NCBI RefSeq assembly: GCF_000003815.2
Contig: NC_049992.1
Coordinates: 10,218,755-10,282,754, forward strand
Length of the DNA stretch: 64,000 nt
Direction of reading: 5' to 3'
Source of the DNA: Branchiostoma floridae
Lineage: Eukaryota > Chordata > Leptocardii > Amphioxiformes > Branchiostomatidae
Both the position numbers and the translations under genes were made by a program. Shown here in pieces: positions 17,859 through 30,000 of this stretch. The first letter of the stretch is position 1; each line of letters starts with the position of its first letter. Under the pieces are notes generated by a model. That model saw nothing but the letters and a program-made list of their open reading frames with translations. It was not told the origin of the DNA and did not search any database.

Positions 17859-20800
17859 CAGGTGGTGCTGTATCAAATTGCGCCCTCTTTTAATTTTTAC
17901 CTCCAAACGAATGATGTCATTTCCCCTTTCATGCAACAAACGCATCGATCTTCTAATTTCTAGTCGATTTGAAAAGAAGGAAACCTAATTGCAAAATTAT
18001 CTTTATACTGTATTGATAACCTGTCAACGTTTATTCAGCATCCTTATAGTGTATAGTTTTTTTAAATCTTGATACGGGTGAAATTCGTTAATTTTTGTTT
18101 GGCTTAACAATCACGACAGATTTTGAATTATTGGAAAAAAACATCAATCAATACGAAATTAGATAACAAACGGAAGATTCGAACTCAATATAGCTTTAGT
18201 CATAATCCGTGAGAGCACAACAACGGAACCACGTTTTGATCCTGAGGATATCACACTTTCTTACCATTCCTTAATTAATGTGAGAAACGGAAATACATAT
18301 AACATAACGCATTGGGTTTGGGAAAACCAAACCAGTCCCCTCCGGTCACGACCTGTTCACACCCGCAATAGGTTGGGAACCCATCTCACATCCGGTCGGT
18401 ATGATTACTACTGGAAGCAATAGATCAATGTCTAGAAGTAGACTGGTGAAACTTCCGCAATGGTTAGATATCAGCGAAAATCAAGAATTCAAAAAAAAAA
18501 CTTGAAACTTTCAACCGTTGTTTAGTATTTTTTTCGTTTGTATTTTTTTTGGAAGATTCATCGGGAGGATACATTTATATACGCAGATTTGATCAAGATG
18601 GATAGGAAACCACACATTAAGTTTTTTTTTTGGTTGCTTAGAGAAATCAGCAATAGTTCTTAATTAAAGAAAAGGCGTTTGACTACGAGGATCGGTATAG
18701 GAATCTATCTTGCTATATTCCCTTCGCAGTAGGAGAGGACTCGGAGTGAGGACAAATTTGCAACCTACACAGCACTGGCTTCCAGACGTCCCCATCAATT
18801 TTTCACGCAGCGGCTTCAGAACACTCTCCATCCACTACAGCGATCACGCGCACTACTAGAACGTTCCGCTGTGCGTCACACAGACGACTGTCACGCGGGA
18901 TGTTGAGAGAAGTGTCCTGTGGAGAGTGCGTGGGGCCATCCCTGAACAGACGGATCTCAGACGATGAGTGGTTACACGCGAGCTCAGAAGTGACCTCTAC
19001 GGTTGAGAAGTCCCATGTGGGGGATGCATAATGATGCTCCATTAGTCCTTACATGCGTCAAGGTAATTCAAGAGTATGGGCGAGAAAAAAACACGCCAGA
19101 AACATTCAAGCGTCACGTGAAGTTATATACTAGTATATTGACCTAGGCCTGTATTGCACTGGAGCATACTTATGAAAAGACCGGCCACTACATCACATGC
19201 CCATGATATTCAGTAACTCACGTGATATTTCTGTGGGTCTGTGAACTCTGTAATCGTTCGTTTTCATGTCGACACTTCTTCAAAATTTGTGAATTTGTCA
19301 GCTGTAAAATGACAGAGCACGATCGTATGGTATGGCAGTTCAAATTGGAGAACTGATGAAGGAGTATACTATAAAACCGCAGCAACATGCTGCTAAATTG
19401 TCTTTCTGTCACGACATCTTCCCATTAGATCACACCTTCATTCTGTGCCCCAAACGCTATATGATCGTTATCACATTTATCTTCCTATTTTTTAGAATGT
19501 CAACTGACACTGTTGGTAGTAGTAGTGGACGCTTTTCGATATCGCGATTTGTGATGATCAAGAATTACTTGACCGACATCCACGAATTCCATAGCGAATT
19601 GCGGTCACACTTCAGCCCTTCATCTTCTCTAGTAGAAAACCGCTTTGTGACAAGTAATTTAGACATTAGAGCCATATTGGTGCAATAGTGCCTGCGGTGC
19701 GATGTTGGGCAGGTGGCCCTTGCAAAGCGAGGCCGTTTAGAAAGTCATTTGTATGTATCGAAGGTAACGTTAGTGCAAGGAACCATTTAATGTCACGATA
19801 TGCGCCGTGGTCGCAATTCGGCCAGAATGCTTATGGTCTCAACTTTTATTGTTATTTTCTTGCCGCAGGCAGCAAAAACCCGTGGGAGAAAGAGATGCCG
19901 ATATTTCTTCAAGGGTTGGAAAGAAAGTCAGCAGTACTCATTCCTAATCTTGGTCATAAAGAAAATTACTCCATCAATGTTCATTATACATGTCAATATC
20001 AATATCCATGTTGGTATTAACCCGCAAATGATCAATACATAAAAATAATGTATAATACTGGTATGCTTTTGGGCGGAATCGACACATTCTAGTAACATAC
20101 ATGTATCAAGGATTGCAGTTTTAACATTAACAGATAGTCCTGTTTTGAATATGCCAATTATATATTGCCACTGATATACAACACCAAATTGTCAGAACCT
20201 TGACTTGGGTGCCGATTTCAAACTTCAAATATGAAGCCTTTGCCCGTGATATATGATGGTGTTGTATGTTGAGAGCATGTAGGTTATAAGGGGAGGGTGG
20301 CAACATACCTAATGCCCAACGTGTTTAGACTTCGCAATGATGATCAGTGATGACAGTGATCAAACTTTTCTTATTATCAAATTACATGTAATAAGCTTGT
20401 GCCATTTTTCGGCCCTACAAGACTCCTACAAGCTCCAGTTTGAAGAAATGCCTAGACGTCTGCCAATGTCTTATGAGCCCCACCCAACACCAACAAAGAT
20501 AGTACTGTCTCATTTACACGACATTGACCTTCGCTAGTCAAGGTAAACAACACTGTATCCCCCTGTGTTATTCTTGTCTCGGCAGTTGCTTACGTAAGAG
20601 GAATACTGTAGCCCTGAAACTATAGAATCCCCGAGACGCTGGTATCCCAGTGGTATCAGGATGCAGGGTCAAAACAAATGTTAGTCAGAGAGCTTTCATG
20701 TTTTTCCGTGACACTTTCAATGATACATTAATTGTGTATTACTGTACCATATTACCAGGAAGGTAAGATATGTTTTACATAAAAAATACATGCGATTAGA

Positions 20801-21253
20801 GAATTTCTATAGAACTCCTTAATTCACGAAAGAAAAACTATCCTAATCAAAATTCATGTGGCGTTAGATTCCAATGTAATACCAATAAGATAACTTGACA
20901 ATCACCATTTTAATAGAAAACCTTATACATGTGTATAAAATATATCTATATTTCGTTCTATTCATTCCAGTGCTATGCTGATTGTATATAAATGATTCAT
21001 ACCCCATTGTCCATTTTTGTTGATTGTTATGCTCAGACCCGCTGAGACTTTAGGTTAGAATCTTCTGCAGTGTTATTTTTAGAACAGCTGAAAAACCAGG
21101 TCGGATCAATTTGTTCTCTATCTAGTCCAAGCTGTAGTGCGGGTCGTTTTCTGCATTATTACATAGGGGCTAGCCAGGAAAGATCAGGGGGGACAAATGT
21201 CATGAGTAACTTGAAAGTTCATCTGTGTTGGTAGAAGTCATTATTGAACTACT

Positions 21254-21492
21254 AATATCCAACACAAAAATTGGACTCACCCAAATGTTCGACTGAACAG
21301 CACCAGTCTTTGTCAAGGAATGAAAAATCCACTGCTGTCGTGACGTCACGTTATGCAGATAGAACACGTGACTCAGTTAGCAGTGGATCATAGGTTGCAG
21401 GAAGTCTATGGCGCCCACTGTCGAGAGCCTTGACAAAGACGGGTGCTGTTCAGTCGAAAATTTGGGTGAGTCCAATTTTTGTGTTGGATATT
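21254..21492. repeat. MITE with about 65-bp terminal inverted repeats
   Basis: The left arm begins AATATCCAACACAAAAATTG, then GACTCACCCAAATGTTCGAC and on to TTGTCAAGG. The right arm (21428-21492) is its near-perfect reverse complement. The interior, about 110 bp, is unrelated and contains a CRE-like TGACGTCA at 21341. A TAACGTTA palindrome follows at 21498. The high arm identity suggests recent insertion. Confidence 0.9.
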
Positions 21493-22001
21493 ACAGTTAA
21501 CGTTAAACTGGTTCAATAAATGTCATAAGTACTAAAATGTAAAGATATAAATATAAGAACACTGTACACAGAAAAGGAAAATGCATCGGGTGACAGAAGA
21601 AAATCATTAACTTACGATTTACAAAAGTGTTCCTTCAATTTGAATTCACAAAAATACGCAATTTCTTGTTCTGTAACAGACACAGATTTCAATGGTGGAT
21701 CCACGGCCGGTTCATGGAAGTACCAACACTTTTACTTATCTGTGCGTTGATGCAAGGAAACGTCTGCTGTATACTATGCCTTCAATATACTTTTATCATG
21801 TCATGACTCCATATCTATCCACCTAGGTCAATACATTTATCACGCCATGCAAAAAAGAAACTGCACCATTCATAAATAACTTTTGACAAATATTAACGTT
21901 ATGTCGCTAGTAGCATAGAAATACTCAATCTGATATATGTAATACTTCCCTTTATTAATTACCGTAGATTCCACTCAATGTAGTCCACTAGTATTGTAGT
22001 A

Positions 22002-22174
22002 CAGTAGAAGCCAGTTAATTGCACAACGGATTAACGCACACTTTTGTTAATTGCACGGAATCCCCAAATCCCAGTGCGGTCAAGCTAGATAACTTCGCAT
22101 AATTGCACCAGCCGGATGATTGCACGAAATTCACTGGCAAATAGGCCATGCAATTGAGCAGCTTCTATTGACTG
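22002..22174. mobile_element. Pogo/Tigger-like MITE flanked by TA
   Basis: It starts CAGTAGAAGCCAGTTAATTG and ends GCTTCTATTGACTG with TA on both sides (22000-22001 and 22175-22176), as expected of a TA target duplication. The interior repeats TTAATTGCACGGAAT and GATTGCACGAAAT motifs. CAGTAGAAGC-type ends with TTAATTGCAC sub-repeats are typical of pogo/Tigger-derived elements. It is non-autonomous, with no transposase. Confidence 0.65.
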
Positions 22175-23854
22175 TAGTAGCCTTTGAATGGACCGCTCAA
22201 TTCTGGCCAACGGCGAAATCCGGATCCGGACGTTTTTCATGATTTCTTGGAAGGACGTCGAGAAAGACTTTTCGACTTAACCGGTGTGAATATATCTTCA
22301 CACCTGTTCAGCGGTGAAAGCGAACTGTGACGGAAACACATTGACCCACGGACCAGCAATTTTATTTCACGGAAGGTTCAGCCTCTCTAGACACCCTGTA
22401 TTGAGCTAGGATTAGGACTAATCAACAGTTGCTTCAACTTTGCCTGACTACCTTACTATACTATGTGAATGTTGATGAATGGGCTAGACAAGTTTGTGTA
22501 TCAATCTTGTGGCATGTAAGTGAGATTAAGAAAGTTTGTCGGATGAGAGCGCCACTAGAACTTGAGCTTTTCTCATAAAAGGTCATGTTTACAATTTAAT
22601 GACCATCAACAACAAAATCCAAGTTACCAGAGAAGTGACGTATGCATGTAAATCCTGGTAGAGAGTCGAAGAGGTTTCCTGATACAAAGTTTTATCAACT
22701 TCAAAAAAACTAAAAACGGAGTCTTGCTTCAATGCCTTTTGTTTGTTTGAACCTTTGTTTATTCATGACACCGACTGGCAGTCAATGGATTGGGCCTTTC
22801 GACTGATGCGGACGAAAAGTCGCCAAAGTTCCGAACAAAAAACGTACTTTTACTTAACGAGCATAAAAACTTCAAATTCATTAAAAAATTCATAAGCGAC
22901 ATCATAGTATTAACAGGACAACACGTTGGACGGCTTCAACAAGGTTTTCATTCCCTGCCGTGATTCTGAGTGTAAGAACGGAAATCCTTTGTTTGAGCGC
23001 ACCTTACCAAACCTTTCAAAACATCAAAAGTGACCTTCAACGTTCAAGTCAATCAGTCTAAAAGTGAAGCACTTACACTTATTCAATAGTAAAAGCGTCT
23101 CTTCTTGAAAAAAAAAAATGAAAATAAAAAAAACAAAACAGGAATACAATCAAACTTGGATTTGACTGTTCAAAAATGTCCAAACGTCCTCAATCAATGT
23201 TGCCCGATGAAATATTGAGCTAATTGTAGATGTATGACTAGACAGGAAAGGTTGGGGGGGATTTCCGCTGGTTTTCACACCTGGCGTGGCACACCTCGAC
23301 GACGTCCGCCTGTCTTGGAACCCACATTGTATGGTAATAGGGAACTGCCGGGGCTTGGTTGGGAGAATTTACTGTTAATCAGTTGACCACTCGTGACGAC
23401 GTAGCCGTGGATAGTGCTTTTATGCAACACGGTATAAAGATAACAACAGCATTGACATCTAAGAAGGTGTGACAGTATATCCGATCCAACCGTCTTCCCC
23501 CGAGGAGACCAGTACCTTTCCGTTACGCAGGTGAAACGAGACAAAAAATCCTATTTTTGACAGACGGAAGCGCCACCCGTTAAATTCTCCTAATGAATAG
23601 CATGTCGTCATGTAAGCTGTTCTAGTTAGCGTCTTCTCTTATCGTATAAAGAGAGTAAATATAAAATATTGTACTGTTACGGTCATTTTTATATATCTAT
23701 TACTTAGATTTATGCCGAAAAATGTATTTTGTTACTTTTTTATTGTATTCATGATTTAAAAAATCGAAAGTGGCTTCTGATTAAGCTAAAATTTAACGGT
23801 AGTATTTCAGTACGTCCAACAGATTGAACAGCCACATGTGATTTCCAAATCGCC

Positions 23855-23909
23855 TGACGTCACCTCATTAGTTATTTATCCCTTTCCACTAAACAGTCCG
23901 CCATCTTGG
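23855..23909 (+). promoter_or_regulatory. Calsyntenin proximal promoter: full CRE and YY1-like site
   Basis: TGACGTCA, a full consensus cAMP response element, lies at 23855-23862. CCGCCATCTTGG, matching the YY1 consensus CCGCCATNTTG, lies at 23898-23909. They are 137 and 94 bp upstream of the ATG at 23992. There is no TATA box in canonical position, although TTATTTATC lies between the two sites. YY1 sites often mark initiators of TATA-less genes. Both sites are exact motif matches; their use is inferred. Confidence 0.5.
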
Positions 23910-23991
23910 AGAGAAGGGAAGGGAACATCTCATTTTTTTTACTCGTTTTAAAACATCAAGAGCGGCGACAGCGGACAAGAAAAGAGAAACT

Positions 23992-24058
23992 ATGATTATA
24001 AGGTGGTCGGTCCTTCTTCTAGCACTGCTGTGCGGTGTTCTAGCAGAGACAAGACAAG
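23992..24058 (+). CDS. Calsyntenin exon 1: signal peptide
   Basis: It encodes 22 residues, MIIRWSVLLLALLCGVLA followed by ETRQ: a basic start, a hydrophobic core and a small-residue cleavage site after Ala18. The donor is AAG|GTAAGC. The following intron is about 6.5 kb, the longest in the gene and the usual place for enhancers, but apart from the short foldback at 27996 I see no distinctive block in it. Confidence 0.9.
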
Positions 24059-27000
24059 GTAAGCGTGCCGTTTTGGGGTCGTTTCGGAGGGAAATTCTCG
24101 GGGGCTTCGGCATCAAGTATTGCAGAGAGATGAATGTCATTACGCAAATATGTGACTTCTCCGTCCAATTTTGATCCGACCAAACACGTATACCGCCTAA
24201 AACTGATAACAAATACAAGACTGATATATTCTGAGTATAAATTCTGGTAAAATTTGTCTATTTGGGTCCTAGAACGGGTGTATTTCGGACATTGGTGATG
24301 AACATTTTTGAGATGCGTGTGTTTCCACCTGAACAATTTCCTTGCCGTCCGTTCGATATGTGTCGGCCTGTGACCATAGCCTCTACAGCCTCACCCAGTG
24401 ATTTAGCTCGGATTTAGCACGCACACAATATACTGATGAACAATTTCTGTGGATGAGAAATCAGCGTGGAAGGAACAAAGTCCTGTTTGTGGCGTGGAGA
24501 GTGTAATCTTTGCGTAATCTTTTCGCACCTGGACACCCGACACTGCGCCTGTCTTGGGCAATTTTTGCAGCCCGTCAAGAAATTCCTCCCTCGAACCAAT
24601 CCTCGCTCTAACAAATCAATACTTCTTCGATGTACTACTTCTGTCTGATAAGAAATTCTGCATCAGATCATGTTGTAGTTTGAAATTTAGTAGTTTTGCG
24701 GTATTTATCCTTGTTCGTTTTTTTGACATGGGTCAAGTAGAAAAGAAAACAATTTGCAAACAAAGGAATTGTGGTATGCCAGGCTAATTTGTTGTAAGAT
24801 CCATTTTTTTAATGCTATGATAAAATGTTTATGTGTTGGCTTTTTTTAATTGTTTCTTAACAGTTTACCTATAATCTTACTACAAATTTCCCTTTTCTAT
24901 ATTTTTTTGGTTACACGGGTAATTTTGGATGAGTAATGTGATTTCTCGTGGTTTTCCCCAGACTCAAAGGAAGTGTGTGGGTGACCATGTAAAGTCTAGT
25001 TCTATGCCCAAAATTGGGAAGTAACATTTTGGGTACGTCAATACATAATTGTCCCTCCATAGGTGTTGTTCACCAAGCCCAATGAAATTAAAAAATATCT
25101 CTGTATAATCGTCAGAGTTTAGCGAGATGATGAAGTAATTAAAAGTCAATGAGTTGTTGCTTAATCTTGTCCCATGTGATAACAAAGCTGTGCTTTACGC
25201 CAAAAAGTAGTTACTCAAGCAGCTGTGCTTTGATATGTCAAATTGCTAGATACACAACAATTACCTCAACATAAAACATATCTTGCTTGTCTACTTGTTT
25301 CAAAGTTGCCGTATTTTAAGTGGATTATGTTCATAGAAAGTTTCAGAATAATGTATTAGACAATATTCTGGATGGTTTGTTTAGCTGTTGGCTCTGGTGT
25401 CTAGAACACATCTTTTCGCCTTGTCCCACATATATCAAATGTACCCCTGTCAAGTTCCCAGTGTGTGGGCACAGTCCTGCTAGGTTCAAAACCATGCACG
25501 TAATGGCATCTAAATAGCTTCATGAAAAACATCTGAGGACCTGGATAAAAACATCATGTCACCAAGGTAATATTTTCATTTTTGTTGTGTTTTTTTTGCT
25601 GATTAGAACTGTTTTTTTTTGTGTGTACTCATTCAACATGACTTTTTTAGATACCAGGTCAGAAAAACCAACATGCAATGCATAAATGTTTTATTTCTGT
25701 TGTGTAAAGCCCTGTCATCCTACACTTGGATATACAGATGAAAAATTCTAGGTGTATTTATGTGAATTTTATTCAAATTTGGTACTTTTGTTGTGGAAAA
25801 TTATGTGTATTAAAGGGTCTGTAATATCTGTTTTCAATTTATACCCAGGAAGCCATCTGTCAAAGATGTTCCCTATCTAGTTCTGTATTAGCCAAGCAGA
25901 ACAAGGGCCCCTCAGGGAGATACACCTGGTAGAGACATTGATGTGGCTGATCCATGCTAAATTGGCAGTAATTTATCATTTAGGTTACTCATGAAGGCAA
26001 TGTGTAATGGAAACATACATGGCCGCACTGCGTCATTATTGAAGAACAAAATAGTCTGCAAAGCACAACTGGTGATTACATTAGAGTAAAATGTCTAGAA
26101 GGCATTGACTTCACTATAAAGATTTATAGGAAAACGGTTGACCATTGATGTCAGCAGGACCCATTTGCCATATTTTACAATCACACAATGTTTTGTCCAA
26201 TTTCCAAAGTCAACCAAAAGAGTCCACCTGGCCATTATTGTAGAGAGCTGAATTTTTCAAGTGTTGTGACGAGTTGGACATGGATTTATAGCAGATTGTA
26301 CAAAAGTGGAAAGTTGTAGTGTGTTTATGGCATGAATATATGAGTGATAGTGCACAAATGTAGGCTACCAGGGTTCCCAGAAGCTGAACAGATGGCTTTG
26401 TTTTCCCTGGAGTTGTCCTGGCAAATTCTTATTGTCATTATCCAGTCAAGCTTAGGTAACCCCTGACCTTTAAATCACTGTGGTATGGTTTGGTCTTTTC
26501 CTCTCTTGTCTCTTCAGTATGGCAAAATCCGCTTTTATCTTAATGCAGATCAGGTTGGCATATTTTAGTTTTAGAAAGAAGAGAACCAGGGATTTTTTGA
26601 GAGGTCTTCAGTTACCCAGCCTGGATGCTCAACTAAAAGTCAATTTGTTGTGTGGCTAAGGGCATGTTAGGAGTAAACCTCAAAGACCTAGTGATTTAAC
26701 ATGCCTTGTTGGCACCTGGTGATGCTCACTGACTAGTTCCAGATGCAGTTTATAGTGCTTGCTTGTGTAGGGTTTGGTTTCTGATATATGTGCCCCACAG
26801 TCTTATTACAAAAGAAGCATTGTCTGAAGTGGATCCTGTTGAGCACAGTCTTCTTAAGTGTTTCCCAGGCCTCCGGGTGGCATCTTTTAACTAGTCTCAG
26901 GAAGTGTCTTGTTGGTGAGAATCTGTGCATAGTCTCTAATCTTACACAAATTGAAGACATGTTCTTCTTGTTCTCATACAGTTGACCAACATCTAACTAC

Positions 27001-30000
27001 AGATGTTGTACAAAAGGGTGTTCGTGACTAGACGTCTTTATAGTATATTGGATAGCACACAGGACTTAGTTCACCATCTTCCATTGTACTAAGGTTTCTT
27101 TAGAATCCCATTATCATGTGAAGTAGAGTAAATCTCCTAATAAAAGCAGGATTTAGCCAGTCATCTTTTCATATGTCCAGAGGGAATTTGATATGGAAAC
27201 CTTAAGAGCTAGAAAAACAAATAACAAGGACAGTGGATTATAGTCTTGATGGATTGTGTCTATTTTTTTTAAATCAAATGTAGTGAATATCAAAATACAG
27301 GCAAAAATGTAGTTTTTTGATGGACAGTTGACTGATGCATGTCTCCATGCACCTGTGTTCTTCATGGACATTTTGGCTCAGCTCGAGTCAGTGCAGTGCA
27401 AACAGTGAACATTTGCTTGGTCAGGGCTTCTTTTGTTGGTGGTTGTTTTGCTCGCCCTCTGTGGAGTAGAGGTTGTTTGCCAGAGTGATTGCATCACCAT
27501 GCCCACATTAGGGCAATACTGTAAAACCCTTTATTTGGTCTGGGTAAATTTGGCATAATTATACTGTAGGTGTAACTTTTACAGTAGCTGGTAGGGAGTG
27601 ATTTGCTGTGAAGTCAGAAATTGATTCATGGAATTTCATTTCTTTAACAGTATTCCTAGGAACTAAAAAGAGTTTATATAATTATAGTTAGTGTATAATT
27701 GCTCTGATATGCAGGTTGATTGATTGACCTTTGGAGTAGCTTTGTTGTATACGTGGTGTCGGGTTTCTCCAGTCAGCACAGTGAGGTGTTTAGCTGTTTG
27801 CATGATTGGTCATTGGCATTTCTTATTTTTTGGCAGGCAAGTTTTTGTTGTTGTAAACTAGTTGTAGGCTTTAAGTTTTAGCTGTGATGTCATCCTTTTG
27901 TATGCTATAACCAATAGTTCGCTTGTAACTCTACATGTAATAGTACTTCGCCATTAATATACCATGTAACACTATGGAATTGTAACAGGAACATGTAGCC
28001 TGGTTACCAGACCCCAGTCCGATTGGAAAAAAATATCTATAGACATTTTTGAGGTTGGGGTCTGGTATCCTGGCTAAGGAACATGCAAATAAAGATCATC
28101 AAATATCTTTACTTATGCTTGTTCATAAATGTTGTATGCTTTCTTCTTAGTGGGTCTTGTGAAAAAGAATGGTCCATGAGAGCTCATGGTGTAATCAGAT
28201 TTTCTGTAGGAATTGTGTTGTCGAAGTTCAAATGAAGACAAAGTGCTCCAGCTCACACAATCAGATGCTACTTCAGAGCGAGCCTGTGTGTTAATGCCAT
28301 GTGGCGGTTGACCAGTTTCGTGATTTAGATTCAATACATTCTATGGAGACCAGCTGCCAGGCTGCGAAAGGCCGTGGCTTTTATTCACATCATGTCTGTA
28401 TGGTTTTTGTTTCTTAACTATATTGCATGGCCCATGGCAAAGCCTTTTCCATAACAATGGATCCAATTGGCCGGAATATGTTTAAAAACGATGTAACTTG
28501 ACGCAGAAAAGTTCGCACACAGACCATGGGAATGTGAAATTGTACTCGTGGCACGTAGGTAGGAGGCATTTTTTAAATGGATTGCGTAAAATTTCAACCG
28601 CAGGACGTGTCTATTAGGAATGCATGGTAGGGAGCAACCAGTAGTGGTCAATTACGGAAACCGTTCTTTGTTATTTTCCTAATGTGTGTAGCACACGTCT
28701 ACAGCTGCGTCCGTTGTAGTTATTATGTTCTGTATTGTCCCTAGATACAAGAGCCGTAATTCCTGACAATTATTATGGATAACGTTGTAATGGATAGAAT
28801 TTTAAAATGGTACAGATATTTGCAACTCATAAAGCAAACGTTAATAACATGTTACATTTAATGAGGAATGATTAAAAAAGATTTCTAAAATATAGCTAGA
28901 CAAATTCATGTGTGTCAAGTTTTGATCAACTTATTATTTTTTAGTGTTCACCCAATATTTCATTTGTTTATTCTTCTCACTTACTTGATTTGTCATATAT
29001 ATTATCTGGAGGGAAAAGTAGACTTGTATATTTTTTTTAACAAAGTACTGTTGGAATGGTGTGGTACAAGTCTACGGAGCTGAAAAAATAGTGATCTTGA
29101 TTCAAAAATGAAAAGTAACTGGTGAAGTTGGCTAGAAATGCACATCATTCTGTTTTTAGTAAGTTATGCGGTCCATTATCCAGAAAAAACATTTACCTCC
29201 TTGCCAAGGACAAGTTTAGATCTATTTGTCCTTGCTGGCGACCTTTGAAGACATGCAGAATTCTTGACATGAAGAAGACTTCAGTTGATTCTTTTGTCAC
29301 TTAGGCCGTTTGCCGCCAGTTCAACCAGCCTAAGTGACATACTTCTCTTGCTTTGCTACTTTTAGTCCATTTAAGAAAGAAAACAGTAATATGCAGTGAC
29401 AGTTCCATGGTGTCCTTTTCAGTAAACAAGTTTCTCCACTCAGGTGTTTAGCCACGTCACAATATCAGGTAGTTGCCCAAATAGACACCAATGAAAGGTG
29501 TACAGCAGTAGACTGTTTATGTTAGAAGTGGAATGGGGATGAAGTTGCACCCTGGTAGGAACACCTGAGGTAAGGTTAACCCACAGGTCATGGTACATAC
29601 AGAACTTCAAAGTGCCTCAGGGTACAGCTGAAACAACAGGCACCAGCACACCCAGACTTTCTTAGCAAAACCATTTTACATGGCTTATGGTGTTTGTTAA
29701 TGGCAGTCCATTTAGTCAGAAATGTCAAATGTAGTCTAACAGAATAGAAAATTGTGTCATAGAACGTTGACGTCATTCCGTGAATTAGGCTGTTATGCAG
29801 CACAAGTATCAAAGGTCTAGTTCTGAATCAATAGAGGCTAGGAAGGACAATGCTACCATGGATAAAGTGGCCATCTGTTCAGTCTAATAGGCTGTACCTC
29901 TTAAGTTCAGGTCGCATGGTCACGATTTTTCTGTCATAAATTTGATGTGTAGATCCAGCTTCGCTACCTGCCTCATTCATCTCTACTTGAGCCTGGCAAT

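Larger units (their letters stand above)
10553..23850. other. Long intergenic stretch without a supportable gene
   Basis: About 13 kb between LZIC and the calsyntenin promoter. The first part must be LZIC 3' UTR. After that I see foldback repeats (14062-14248, 14518-14635, 21254-21492, 22002-22174), an N gap (14965-15157), a small 22-bp tandem duplication near 12930-12975, a G-rich run at 17837-17858 and several TAACGTTA palindromes. ORFs of 60-120 codons occur on both strands (for example 16575-16850, 18803-19042, 19332-19688, 19688-20020, 23275-23544). None resembles a protein family I know or has a convincing exon structure. CTNNBIP1, which sits between LZIC and CLSTN1 in human, was not found. 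Confidence 0.6.
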
